Of a DNA stretch of 64,000 bases, positions 49,581 through 61,402 are shown in pieces (position 1 is the stretch's first letter; every line of letters starts with the position of its first letter). Below the pieces are notes generated by a model. That model did not search any database. It was not told where the DNA came from and was given only the letters and a program-made list of their open reading frames with translations. The DNA is from Siniperca chuatsi (Eukaryota; Chordata; Actinopteri; Centrarchiformes; Sinipercidae), in contig NC_058058.1 of NCBI RefSeq assembly GCF_020085105.1, forward strand, positions 4,922,214 through 4,986,213. The letters run 5' to 3'. Position numbers and translations under genes: made by a program.

Positions 49581-52500
49581 GAGCTTCCCTCAGTGTCTCT
49601 CCTCCAGAAGACTCCCTCCTCTCCAGTCAGCTGCCACGCTACAGGTTTCTACCCTGACAGAGTCGAGATGTTCTGGAGGAAAGATGGAAAGCAGCTTCAT
49701 GAGGAGGTGGAGCACGGAGAGATCCTCCCCAACCACGATGGATCCTTCCAGATGAGTGTTAACCTGAAACTTTCATCAGTCACACCTGAAGACTGGAGGA
49801 GGTACGACTGTGTGTTTCATCTCTCTGGTGTGAAGGACGACATCGTCACCAGACTGGACAAAGCAGTGATCAGGACCAACGAAGGTAAGACTGGTATCAG
49901 AAATGATGAAGGTGGGAAACACAAATGTAATTTGATCTGCGGTTGACTGATTTTTTTGTGCTGAGTCCAACTTGTGCTTTTGTGGTTTAAGCTGATGAAT
50001 TTTCTTGTTTAAAGTAATTTTGCTGTTTTTCACCACACAGTGGGCCTCATGCAAGAACCACTTTTCTGACATTTAGAATTTTCTCTTAGGTACAAATGAA
50101 AGTCACGAGTGGTCCAGCCCTGTCGTACAAGTCATATACACACAGTCTGCCTCTCTGCACAGGAGAAAAAACACTAACTTGACCTGAAATCCTAATGCTT
50201 TAATCTGAAAGAATTTGGATTTTCAGTGTGATACCGAAATTCACTAAAACAAACTTAATGCAAAATTTATATTCTATCTCCCATATCATCATCATCATCA
50301 TGGCTTGAAAATTTACTGAGTTTTTTATTTTATTTTTTAGATTTACGGAGGGTTTTTTTTTAGATTACATGATACTTACACAGTTCAGTTGTTGTTAGTA
50401 AAATGATCTCAGTCCAACAGCTTCCTCAGGGTTTTTATGTCCAGTATCATCCTCTGTAGCATCCCACAGTGTAACATCACCTATTGTGGGAAATAATATT
50501 CTGCTGTCTAAAATATCTCTGTGACTGTCACATGGACTCATATGGACCACTTTGCTTTAGAAAGGCGTTATGTAGCATCCCAATCATTCCCTCTTTATTT
50601 CTGTCACAGTACAGTGCTGCTCTGATCACACGTCGTTAACAGCTGTACTGTTAATATTTTCTAACTGCTTCGGGTCCTCTAATACCACTACGCTGACACT
50701 GCTGGACCTGTTTGCTGATTTCCAACAGCAGCAGCGTGAAATTCTTCTTTTTACTCTTTGGTAACATTTTGTAAATGAAACTTTCCCACGAGTGGAGGGA
50801 ACAGGCAGCCTCTTGTAGCGATTTTAGAGGCGTAGATTATGCTAGTGATGAAATCTCATGAACGCGCACCTCCTCATGAACAGGTGGCGTTCATCAGGCT
50901 GAAACAAACGACAAGTTTGTCCAGTTAAGAGAGTTGGGTGAATCCAACTTGGAACACTTGTACGAGCAAACCTCACAGAAAAAGAGAGATTTAGGATAAG
51001 AATACAAAAATGTTCTTGCACGAGGCCCAAAGACTTGTTTCTTTGTGCTGCTTTTTGACTCTTTGACCTCTGAAAGATACAAGGTCAGTAATGCAACATA
51101 GAAAACATTTATTTCATGGTTTGTACTTAAACTCAAGAGGACTTTAGTTTTGTTACTTTAGAAAAATATTGATTTTGTTAGTTTCTTTATTTAAGTTTTT
51201 AATTGGGGTATAATTAATTTCAAATGATTATTTCTGCAGTTAAGAATACAAGTGTTTAGCACAGAGACAGTCTTTTAAAGTAATAGCCAATCATTTACTC
51301 TGTACTGTACAGGTTGGGATTATTTTGTTTGTTTTGTTTTTTTATGCTCAGCAGGGAAGCCCAGTGACATGATCCTCATCATCATTGCTGTCATCATTGT
51401 TGTAGTGGTTGTTTTTTTTCTCGTCCTCATCGCTGTGATTGGATTCATCATTTATAAAAAGAAGAATGGTGAGAGAACCAAGGATTTCCAAATGTGACTT
51501 TTCTAGTTCTTTGATTTTAGTCGTTGAGTTAATGCTTATCCAGATTGCAAAGTGAAACAAGCGTCAGGTCCTTGCACACGACAGTCTGAAGCAGCCACCA
51601 GTAAGCAGTGTAAAGCTCAGACAGTGTCGTGATAATATGACCGTACCATCGTAATATAAGAGAGAACTGATAACTAAAATAAAATCCAAACGAAAAGGTA
51701 GAAGGGATTTTAAGCAGTTTGATTGAGTAGGAGGAGGGGATCAGTGTCGTTTATACCTGACAACTGAAACTATTTGTCTTTCTGTTTTTTTCAGCCAAAT
51801 ATGCTCAACCCTATAAGTACAACTTGTTTTTGTGTTTTTACATTTTAGATTGTGATTTGAGTTTCTAAAGTGGCTTTACTGAGTGTTAAAGTTGGTTGAA
51901 TTCCTAATTCACCAAAATGTGAAGCAACCAGCAGTGTGGGATGCAAGGTTCAGAGATGAAAGAGTCGATACTCTTATCCAGTTTGCAAAATTGAATCAAA
52001 TGTCGGTTCAGTGCACACCACAGTCTGAAGCAGCTGCCAGTAAGCAGTGTAAGACTCAGAGCCACTGTGTCATGATAATATGACCCTAGCTTAATGACTT
52101 TAGGGAGAAGTAATATGAAAATAAATTAAGACCTAAACAGAACGGTAGAAGGTATTTTGTAAGTGAGAAGGAGAGGGCGTCAGATTTAGCGGAGAGAAGA
52201 TACTCTGGCGTTTGCAACTGTGGCAACTGAAATCATATTTCTTTTCTATTTATTTCAGCTAAATCTCCTCCAGATGGTAAGCAGAACTTGGTTTTATTAT
52301 ATTTCAAATGTTATACTTTGAGTAGATGCTCATGTCCAGAGTGGGTTACACTGAGTGCAAAAGTTGAATGAGCTATAATTTCTAATTGATCAAAATTTAA
52401 AGCAACCATGCCAACCACACATTCTAAGTTAAACTGTTTTCATACAAAGAAAATGCCTCACAGCCCAACTCTGTTCTAAGGGGCTTTTGCAGAACTCTTT

Positions 52501-53270
52501 CACTCCACCACACAGACTCGGGGTTCAGTCCTTGTCTGCAAAGGGTTTACAGTCTGGGTAGAAAAAGGCATTATCACAAAGAATTGAATGGATGTGGAGA
52601 CTGCTGTGTAAAGTCAGAGCACTCCAGTCTATATACCAAGCAACATTTTGGAACCACACCAGCTGTATTAGTCCTCATGACACTGACCAAAACACTGGAG
52701 ATTATGACAATGTTGTTATCTTTCTACCTGATATTTAGTGGGGAAGAAGTACTGTCTTCAATTACATGAGTAGTAACATTAAAGTCTAGTTTAATTTATG
52801 TAGAGGAAGTCATGTCTGTCTGTCTTTCTGTCTGTCTGTACATAAATCTATCATATCCATTTTTGTCCTTTACTTGATTGTGGTTCTGAATTAGTTTTGG
52901 TTAGTTGAGCTAGTGCTGCCTTGTCTTCATTTATTTTGTTTGACGACTTCATTTTCTCTCTTCAGGATCAGAGATTTCTTCAGTTTGTATTTTTCTCTCT
53001 TCAGGATCAGAGATTTCTTCAGGTAGTTCTTCTGCTTCTTCTAGAGAAAGTCTAACCAGCGCCAGACCACTGATCAAAGGTAACTAATGGCTTTGTCTGT
53101 CTGTTTTTGCACAATTTGTAGAAATTACGAGCGTTTCCTTTTTCATCATGGCGGTTTCACACCTTTCCATTTTTTATACATTATTGATACATCATTACTT
53201 TTTGCACTGTTTATTTTTGATTGCTTATTTATTTGTCCGAACAGAGGGACAGTTTGAAGATGGAGGATGA
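44483..53270 (+). CDS. MHC class I heavy chain, U lineage, gene 2 (complete, non-classical-like)
   Basis: Coding exons join(44483..44531, 44739..45008, 48072..48353, 49582..49884, 51355..51468, 52259..52276, 53005..53079, 53245..53270), giving 378 aa; a 6 nt exon at 51595-51600 (and a twin at 52034-52039) may add codons without changing frame. Phases are all 1. Order: leader [16 protein letters not shown], alpha-1, alpha-2, alpha-3 with both Ig cysteines, a strongly hydrophobic membrane segment, KKK, and a serine-rich tail ([16 protein letters not shown]) ending in GQFEDGG. In alpha-1, Y7 is F and Y59 is H while R84 is kept. In alpha-2 the first cysteine (GCEW) is present but the second is F (EIFPEW). 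Two extra alpha-1 cysteines (YCDS and GECVE) match gene 1. Expected at the cell surface with beta-2-microglobulin; classical peptide presentation is doubtful. The exact tail splicing is the least certain part. Confidence 0.9.
45009..48071 (+). other. Intron 2 of class I gene 2
   Basis: No coding exon was seen. It contains a hairpin-forming inverted repeat (45770-46064) and hAT-style ends near 46484-46497 (CCAGTCCGCCACTG) and 47364-47378 (CCCAGTCCAGCCCTG). The last 500 nt are homologous to intron 2 of gene 1. Confidence 0.65.
45770..46064. repeat. Long inverted repeat, 52 nt arms
   Basis: 45770-45821 is the reverse complement of 46013-46064 with about two mismatches; the loop is 191 nt. It may be a small MITE with long termini or a fold-back element; no target duplication was identified. 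Confidence 0.8.
49512..49578. repeat. (CT)n microsatellite forming the polypyrimidine tract of the alpha-3 acceptor in gene 2
   Basis: About 33 uninterrupted CT units end 2 nt before the CAG acceptor of the alpha-3 exon. Confidence 0.95.
51540..52280 (+). repeat. Tandem duplication carrying cytoplasmic-tail micro-exons of gene 2
   Basis: 51575-51830 and 51995-52280 align: each has ACAGTCTGAAGCAGC..CCAGTAAGCAG and, about 200 nt on, TTTCAG followed by CCAAATATGCTC or CTAAATCTCCTC. The same pair occurs once in gene 1 (9580-9848). The first micro-exon pair in gene 2 looks damaged: using the ancestral acceptor gives TGA, and its second exon has no phase-compatible donor. Confidence 0.7.
52952..53022 (+). 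repeat. 39 bp tandem duplication of an acceptor site and exon start
   Basis: CTCTCTTCAGGATCAGAGAT and the following bases occur twice, 39 nt apart. The second copy continues into the real 75 nt tail exon, so gene 2 has two equivalent acceptors in a row; using the first adds exactly 13 codons in frame. Confidence 0.8.
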
Positions 53271-54195
53271 ACTCCAGTCCACGAGGAGTCGGCAACATTG
53301 AACTTCTAAGAGAATCCTTCTGCTTTGCACGAGAAGTGAACATGTTTTAGACACAATCTGTAATCCAAACATAAACAAAAGGGTCACACACCACCAAAAT
53401 GAAGTGAATATCTTTTACATTTATATGGTGCAATGAGGCTTTGAAGCAGCATTAATTAATATTTTTGTATGAAAAATTGATCAAATGACGAACCCACAGA
53501 TAATTTCCCTCAGTTCTACAGAAAGTTTTAACAACTTTCAGCTCATCGTGGTTCACTCTCAATGCACTCACCAACCCACATTTCCAGACACAACAGCCAG
53601 CTGTTTCAGCAGAAGCAGCTCTGAGCAGCTGACAGACAACGTTAGCAGCTAGCTGGTGAACACAGTGGAGCATTTAGCAGCTAAAGCGACAGATGTTTTC
53701 CTCAGGAGTTGGTGGAGACCAAAACCAGGTGAAATCTCCAACAACAGGAGAGTAACTGTGCTGCTGTCGGGCTGTCTCTCAGTCTCAGACACTGACAACA
53801 TTTTACAACAATCCAAGTTGGAACAGTAGATAATTAGACTTAGAGTCTACTGGCAAAATGAGTTTCACTCCAGACACACAGGCTGGGAAATATCTGATCC
53901 ACATATTGGCCAGGCAGCTCAAACAAGGTTGATGTAGAGCCTCAACTCCATGAACTATATTCACATCTTTACTGAACGTTAAATGACATGTTTCAATCCA
54001 CAGTGGATCTTTGCCACATTAAAACTACACGCCATCCCTATAAGTATGTATAGCCATGACGATACATAAATGTTCATAATGACTGTGTAAATGACAAAAA
54101 TAATGTCTGTAATAAGTAAATATAGATATGTATATATAGATTTTTTCAATCACTGCATAAAATTATTTTGAATAAATACATGAATTAAGGAACAT
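53271..54195 (+). other. 3' UTR of class I gene 2
   Basis: From the TGA at 53268-53270 to a poly(A) signal AATAAA at 54171-54176. It includes an interspersed repeat at about 53440-53920 (GCAGCTAAAGCGACAG, CTCAGGAGTTGGTGGAGA), a type also found reversed at 33030-33190. Confidence 0.5.
54171..54176 (+). terminator. Polyadenylation signal, class I gene 2 (probable)
   Basis: AATAAA about 900 nt after the stop codon; the only clear hexamer in that stretch. Confidence 0.45.
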
Positions 54196-54950
54196 GGCCC
54201 TTTTTCTGTGTTAAGTTTTTGTGACATGATTGAATGCCACATTATGTTGTACCTAAAGGTTTACAGGTCAGTAAAGTATCCAATATAATATGTGTTGCCC
54301 TTAAATCCTGATGTATGCCCACTCATCTGCGACTGCACAGTAATATGAATATATCCTGATTTTTAACTCTTCACAGAGAGACTTAATGAAGTGGCTCCAA
54401 TTGTGCAGATGTTAAGATATCAAATTAAAAGGAACAGGAAGGACAAAATTAGTTGAGAAAACGTGTGGAACTCTACAGACAACTTAAGTAGGAATTTATG
54501 TTTTTACTTGACATGAAAATGATGCTGATGATTTTGTTCCCCAGCTGTCTGGTTTGTAAAATGATAATCAAAGGACATAATGATGACCACCATGGAGGAC
54601 TGGAACTGCCAAAATAAAAATAAAAAAATGACTCAATAAATAAATTAATATGCCATTAAATGAACCAAAAATAATATTAAAATGAATGTAGGCATTAAAT
54701 AATTTTTAAAAATGTGACAAAAATTGATATTTCTGTTGTAATTTGCTTGTGTATTATTTACATTTGTATTCATTCCCCTATTTATTTACTTTACCATTTA
54801 ATTTTCCATTTAATTAATTAATTTGTTCATTTATTTATTTTTTTACATTTTTTTATACGGCCTATGGGCTTACCTAGTCTGTTGCAGGCCACATTTTGGC
54901 TTTTGCTGTGGCTCAAAAACTGACATCCATATAAAAGTTTGGTTTTATCT

Positions 54951-57075
54951 TTTTTTTTTTTTACTTTTTATGTACAACATTTATAACAGTTTTATAACAC
55001 AAAGAAACACATGAGGTTAGGGGTGGCTACCGTGACAAAAATATAAAGTATAAAGCGAGTGTACATTTCACATTTGTTTCGTCTGAATCAAGTACTTTCA
55101 CAATCTGAAAAATTCCGCCATTTTTTCCAACGTCTTCTTCCTAGTTCTTCCTGAAGTCGCAGGGTATAAGTCATACACTCCATGGTTTTAATACTTTCTA
55201 CCACAGAGATGAAGAGGTTTGTGGTGGGGGGCTGTTTCTGTAACCAATGTTTTGTTATGGACTTCTTGGCCGAAGCCAACAAGATTTTTAAGAGGTAGAC
55301 ATGTTTTTGAAATTATTTTCGTCACCTCTGTCCAGAAAGGCTGAATGATTGGGCAGTACCAGAAAATGTGTCCATGGTCTGCTGATACCTCCCCACATTC
55401 TCTCCAACAGTGAGCGGGGGCCGAGCTGAACTTGGACTTTTGTTTCGGTGTAATGAAGAAGCGGACTGAGTTTTTCCAACAGAAGTCTCTCCATGTGTTG
55501 GAATTGGTCGTTGAGAACGGCACTGCGCAGGCCTCAGTCCACATGTCTTCTGAAATCACAACATTCAATTCACTCTCCCATTTTTGCTTTATGTAAGTTG
55601 CTGTCTTAAGTGTGATCAAACTGCGGTATAGCTTGCTTATTAAACTTTTAAGACTTGATGAATTATAGGCATTACTGAAAATATTAACGAGTGCTGAAGA
55701 GTCATTAACATTACATCGAATTTTTTTAGTAATATAGTCGCGAAGCTGCAAGTATCTGAAGAAATCTTGTTTTTCCAGATCATACTTCTTACACAAAACT
55801 TCAAATGGCATTAAATTAGAGTTTTCATATACAGAGCACACAACTGTAACACCGCATTTACGCCCACTGTCTAAATCTAGCATCCTGGAAGGCAGGTGGA
55901 AAATCAGAGTTCGTATGCAAGCCATCTGAGTAGTTTAACCTCCTCCTGAAGTTGTAGTTGTCTCACCTCCAACTTCCAGATTTTAAGTGACAGATAAACC
56001 CACTGGCTGGTTGTCAGAAAATGTTTGCTCTCAAAGGCAATGTGGCAGACCTTGCACTGAATTGGCACATTGGATAAGGACATTTCAATTGTTTTCCATT
56101 TTGCATCATAAGATGGGTTACACCAACAAACCAGTGGCCTCAACTGAGCTGATATGTAATAGTCCCGCAAAGAAGGCAGAGCCTGTCCCCCCTTTTCCCT
56201 CGGCAACTGCAAGGTGGAGAACCTAACTCTAGGTCTTTTATTGAGCCAAATAAACCTTGAGATTTGCTTATTCCACTCCCTGAACTGTTTGTCAGGCACA
56301 GGCACAGGCAGTAATAAAAAAGGTACAATAATTTAGGAAGAATGTTCATCTTGATCGCCTGTATTCTGTTCCCAAAGTCAAGAGGGGAGCAGGCTCCAAC
56401 TATCAAGGTTGTTATATATTTCTTGGTTAATGGGGTTGTAATTTCTCTCAAACAATTGCGATAGTTCTTTGGGTAAAGAAACCCCTAAGTACTTGATGTG
56501 GTCAGCATACCAATTAAAATTAAATTTAGACATCAGTTCCTGACTAGGATGAAAGTTAAATGTCATAAAATTTGTGTTTTATGAATGTTGAGGACATAGC
56601 CGGAATATGACCCATACAGTTCCAACATTTTCATCAGAACTGGTACACCAGTGTCAGGCTCTGTTATTGTTATCAAAACATCGTCAGCATATAAGCATAC
56701 TTTATATTCCTCCCCGCCTATTTGAATACCCTTTAATCCACTTTCCTGGCGTATTGCTTGGGCTAGGGGCTCAATAAATAAGTTAAATAAATTTGGACTT
56801 CCAGGACGTCCTTGTCGACATCCACGTTGCAGCTGTACCGGGTCACAAAGGCTTCCATTTATCTTTATTCGGGCTGTAGGGCAGGAGTAGAGAGCCTGAA
56901 TACATTTTATAAAATCACTACAGAATCCAAACATTTTCATTACCAGGTAGAGGAAATCCTACTGAACTGAATCAAAGGCTTTTTCAGCATCAAGGCTGAG
57001 AATAACTGCCTTTAACTTTCTACTGTTAATGTGTTCAATAATGTTAATGTGTAGAGCTCTTCTTATGTTAAGAAG
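54951..57075 (-). mobile_element. 5'-truncated L1-like LINE
   Basis: On the minus strand, from 57060 down: RRALHINIIEHIN, LSLDAEKAFDSVQ then a stop (expected Trp), [20 protein letters not shown], the catalytic box YADD (56690-56701), LNIHKTQIL, then across frame changes FIWLNKRPRVRF, LQLPREKGGQALP, and the C-terminal Cys/His block CWRECGEVSADHGHIFWYC. These are the palm and C-terminal parts of L1-type ORF2. At least one stop and several frameshifts make it inactive. A T-run at 54951-54962 would be the poly(A) tail read in reverse. Confidence 0.85.
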
Positions 57076-57085
57076 AGCTCTACAT
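57053..57085. repeat. Perfect 14 bp palindromic arms at the 5' end of the LINE
   Basis: TAGAGCTCTTCTTA, 3 nt, TAAGAAGAGCTCTA. It lies at the point where the recognisable LINE sequence stops. Confidence 0.8.
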
Positions 57086-57089
57086 ATAG

Positions 57090-58160
57090 TTTAGACTTAT
57101 CGTTCCGATTATTGTTTCCTTATTAAGTTTATATAGTTGGGCGAACCCAGGACACTCAGTTACAATACCATTACTCAATTCTATGCATCTTAAAGAACAC
57201 AGACTATACTACTATAAAAAGCACTTTATTAAAAATGTTGCATACATCTATATGAGAAAACTTACACTATATTATGCAAAAAAAACTTTCTCCCCTTCAT
57301 TCCACTACTCTCATGGATACACGTTGGACACTCAGCCTTCCCTGCACTCCCTGTTCCCCACCCACATGCCCCCAGACACACCTGGGGAGATCTGCGCTCT
57401 ACTGAGTGCACTCTCCTAGTTATGAATAAAACTGTCTCAGCTGAAGAAGTGAGAACAAAAGAGTTTTTATTCAACATCAATTCTATAACCTTTAATAAAG
57501 TGAGGATTGAAACAGAGCAAAATGAAAAGCAGCATCAGGTGTTCAAGCATCAACACAGGTGTTACATTTCTCTTGTTCAAGCAGTTTGCAGCGTCCACAG
57601 CTCCAAATCAGCTCCGGAGCATTTAGCCTGGAGGACAGAGCCCAGCTGATCTGATGTTTGTGTTTAAGAAGCTCTCGGACTCTCTTTCTGCTCCCATTTT
57701 ATTTCTTTGGTTCTTGTTTTTGTTTCAAAGTCAAACTTGAAGGTGAAATGTTGTTTCATAGAAACTATCTTGTGTTTTATTATAGCAGATTTGAACCACT
57801 GGGGGGAGCACCTCCCCACATTTACTCACTATAACATCAATGAAAGCACACTTGGATTTGTTGTTTGTTGTTGATCAGGACTGTTTTCAGTCCCAGGGCA
57901 GCCACACACAACAAAAGAACAATAAGGCACTACTGCATCCCCACAGACTCCAGAGCATCTGAGCTGTAGCTGACAGTAACCTCTGACCTCCCAGAACATG
58001 AACACACGTCTGCACATTACATCACATCAGCCTACAAAACATTACACAAGATCTGAGCAGCAGCAGGTTTAATACTCCTTTCATACGAACAAAGATGAGA
58101 CAGCGACATAAAGGCCCGCATGTCTCCCCATCCTCTCCCACAGGCTGAAATGAGCTCAGT
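57090..58160. other. 5' flank of class I gene 3, no gene recognised
   Basis: Open frames here (such as 57183-57419 and 57422-57649) lack domains and paralogues in the window. The region should contain distal regulatory DNA of gene 3. Confidence 0.4.
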
Positions 58161-58162
58161 TT

Positions 58163-58177
58163 ACTTTCACTTTCGTT
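58163..58177 (-). promoter_or_regulatory. Interferon-stimulated response element (ISRE) of class I gene 3
   Basis: Plus strand ACTTTCACTTTCGTT; on the minus strand AACGAAAGTGAAAGT, an exact GAAANNGAAA. It lies 218 nt before the ATG, the usual place for the ISRE that IRF proteins and STAT complexes use to induce MHC class I. A reversed CCAAT (CCATTGGCTCAG) at 58238-58249 could be a Y-box; no clear X box was found. Confidence 0.75.
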
Positions 58178-58273
58178 AACAACCTCAGTGGGTCAGTTTT
58201 ACCGAGTTATAAGTGACCTTCAGCTCAGATTAAATTCCCATTGGCTCAGATAGAGGTTGACATTAACACCCCA

Positions 58274-58283
58274 TTTTATATCC
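58274..58283 (+). promoter_or_regulatory. TATA-like element of class I gene 3
   Basis: TTTTATATCC, 112 nt before the ATG and about 100 nt after the ISRE, suggesting transcription start near 58305. Confidence 0.45.
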
Positions 58284-58394
58284 TAATTTCAGCCTTGGTG
58301 CTCGAACTGGAAGCATCCCTACATTATCTGTTTCTCTGGATAAAGAATCATATTAGTCGTTAATCTATCAAAGCTTTTGATGCGACAGGACACG

Positions 58395-61275
58395 ATGAAG
58401 ACCCTGGTCCTCCTGGCTCTCCTGGGAATAGGTCTGCATGGCACAGCAGCAGGTGAGTTAAGGTTTTTTTTTTTTAAGTTAGTTGATTGTAAAAGAAAAA
58501 AATGCGTCGTGTCTTTATATACTGTTAATGTGAATTTAAGGTTCTTTTGAATCTTTGATGTTCAGTTGTTTACTTATAGAAATATTAAAAAGTAACAAAC
58601 CCATTATTTTAAAGTTCACGATAGTAAATCCCGTCTGTTCACCTCATTGATCCCTAATAGTTACTGTTAGAAGGAAATCATGATATATTTCTGAAAATAG
58701 CTGTTAAAAAGTGTATTTGTCTTTTCTTTCCCGTTATTTGGGACTTTATTTTATAATATCAGGACTCTTAAGATCGATCAGACTGCGTCGACCTTAACTG
58801 GCAACAGAGCAGCGCAGAACAGTCCAACACACACTCCGTTAAATCAAGACAATAAGCAAAAACATGAAAACAAGGCGTGAAAACAAAACAAGGATGTAGC
58901 ACCAAATTCAGTCTTTAAGTTACTCATGACCGTTTTATATAAAAAGTGTGTTTTAGTGTTTAGTGTTATTAATCATGATTATTAATTTAGAAATATTGTT
59001 TAAAAATGTATTCGTTTTTTTCCTTCATTAGGCAAAATTAACATATTTTCACAGTCTCGATAAACGTCACTGTATCTGAATTGTGTCCAATTAACACAAT
59101 TATGTGCACACAGAAAAACACACACATAATCAATCAAAACCTGCTGAACATAAATATTAAGTTCGTATTGTTTGACCTCTAGATATTTTCTTAAATGATA
59201 TAATATTTAAACCACAATTTAAGTGATTCACCAGAGAATGACACAGTTTGACTCCACACACTGAAACACACATCTGCTTTAACGCAGTTCGTCCATCCTG
59301 AGTTTGTTAGCTGGGTCTGATTCCATCACACAGGTAGTTATTACACTGACTGTGTGTACAGTAGCGGGCTGTTTAGTGGAGCCAGATGATCAATCGGCCA
59401 CAGATATATCTGCAATAAGCTGATATCAGCGGTAAGTGTAAATGTCGGCCGATAAGTAACAAGAAACTGAAGAACAGAAAAGCCAAATTAGGTTTGAGCT
59501 CATTTACACAGTTTGTCCACCAGAGAGCGCTGACAGGTTTATTTTCTAACTCTGACATGTTCTGCTCAGTTTGTATCTTGGTCACAAAAACTTATTCTTT
59601 ATGTTATGTGTCTATATTTAAAAAAATAAAAACTATCAACCGATATATCAGCCTTTTAATTTCTATAATTATCTTTCATTTCTAAAATTAGCGATATCAG
59701 TATCAGCCTGAAAAATCCAGTAAACTGTTCAGGGATTTGATCTATTAACAGGTAATCGATTTATTCTTGGACAGATTTGCAAAACTTTTTTGATGCGACC
59801 AGTGGAGAATTTTTAAAGTGCAGCTTAACACAGAAATATGATCTACATGCATTCAGACAGCAGAGGACAGTGAAGGATTCTGAAATCAACAATAATTTAA
59901 CTGGCAAAACTCACAAACACCTGCAGAAAGTCAACTCTGTTGATATTTTTTTTAAAAATCGAGAATAAATATATAATATAATATGTTTAGTTCATGGTGG
60001 AGGCAACGTTTGAATTTATCAAAGTTTATTAAAGTTAATAAAAATCAGCTTTTAATCCAGTTTCTAACTGATACTAATAGAAACTGTACAGAAAGACTTC
60101 ATGAGAAATAAAAATATTACTTTCTTAAATACAGAGCGTTGTCAGTTAAAGTGTTTCTGGGATTGTCATAAAATACAGAAGATTTGGTTTTAAAACAAAA
60201 TATTGGTTATCAAAGATATTGGGAGTTAAACTTAAATATAATTCTTCAGTTTACATAAATCAAGATATATGAAAGTGAGATACACAAGGGAACTGGGCCG
60301 GATATTTATTTTCTTGTTGGTTGTATTAAAAAAACATTTATACTCAAACATTAGAAATCCACAAACCCTCTGACAAAGAAATGAAATCAATGATTACTCG
60401 ACTCTGAAACGTAAGTTGTCATTGGTCACAATTTATATTATAAGACAGAGACGATAAGAGATGTTATATAATCAAACAGAAAAGGTCTGAATCTGTTGAA
60501 TATAGAAAATAAAATATATAGTATATATTTTGTTCAGAGGTTTGTGATTTCAGATTTCAAACTAATACGACAGCGAGGAGTGAAAGCTGCTGATGAAGCA
60601 TCCTGAAGAATAAATGACTCCACTAACTGGAAACTCAACTGGAGTTTCACTTCACACTGAGATCCAGCACTAGAGACAAAATGACGCCTGTTTTTACAAA
60701 CTGCTTCCTGTCAGTGAAAGTCCGGTGCACGACTGCATGAGCTAAATATTTGACTCGTTTGATATTTTATTTCAGAATAAAAACGTTTTTCAAGACAAAA
60801 TCATCAGAAATATTAAAGTAAAGAGTTTCTGGAGCAAAAGTTTTTATCTGTACATTTATTTTTGTATTTATTGACTGCACAACAGAGATTATTAGGATGT
60901 TTTGAACGTACTGAAGCTGTTTTTGATTCTGTGTGCAGGAAAATATCATCGTTCAGTGATTTATAAAACTGTGATCTAAAAACTGAAATCATGAACTTTT
61001 TCTTACAGCGACTCACTCTCTGAAGTATTTCTACACTGCGTCTTCTGGAGTCCCAAACTTCCCAGAGTTTGTGACTGTTGGGTTGGTTGATGAAGTTCAG
61101 ATGTTTCACTATGACAGTAACACCATGAAAGCAGAACCCAAACAGGACTGGATGATCAGAGTCACAGCAGACAGAGCTGACTACTGGGAGAGGGAGACAG
61201 AGATCGATGTGGCTGCCCAGCAGGTCTTCAAAGCCAACATTGAAACTGTAAAGCAGCGCTTCAACCAAACTGGAG
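58395..61275 (+). CDS. MHC class I heavy chain, U lineage, gene 3 (5' part only; classical-like)
   Basis: Two exons are in the window: leader 58395..58452 (MKTLVLLALLGIGLHGTAA) and alpha-1 61009..61275 (89 codons, phase 1, GT donor). Alpha-1 reads [20 protein letters not shown], then DSNTMKAEPKQDW, DYWERE and QRFNQTGG. The anchors Y7, Y59 and R84 and the NQT glycosylation site are all present, and the extra alpha-1 cysteines of genes 1 and 2 are not. The alpha-2 exon is not found in the remaining 2.7 kb, which is less than the intron 2 length of gene 1, so the gene should continue past the window. The leader differs from that of genes 1 and 2. With the ISRE upstream, this is the best candidate here for a classical, interferon-inducible presenting molecule. 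Confidence 0.9.
59373..59720. repeat. Interspersed repeat in intron 1 of class I gene 3
   Basis: Contains inverted short motifs (GATATATCTG, GTCGGCCGATA, CCGATATATCAG, GCGATATCAG) of a kind seen in small fish DNA elements. Family not identified. Confidence 0.4.
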
Positions 61276-61350
61276 GTTTGTTCATGTTTCACTTTCTACT
61301 GATGAAATGTTGTTTATATTTTCATCCTGTATTTCAGTAAACGGATGTTA

Positions 61351-61402
<52 letters not shown>

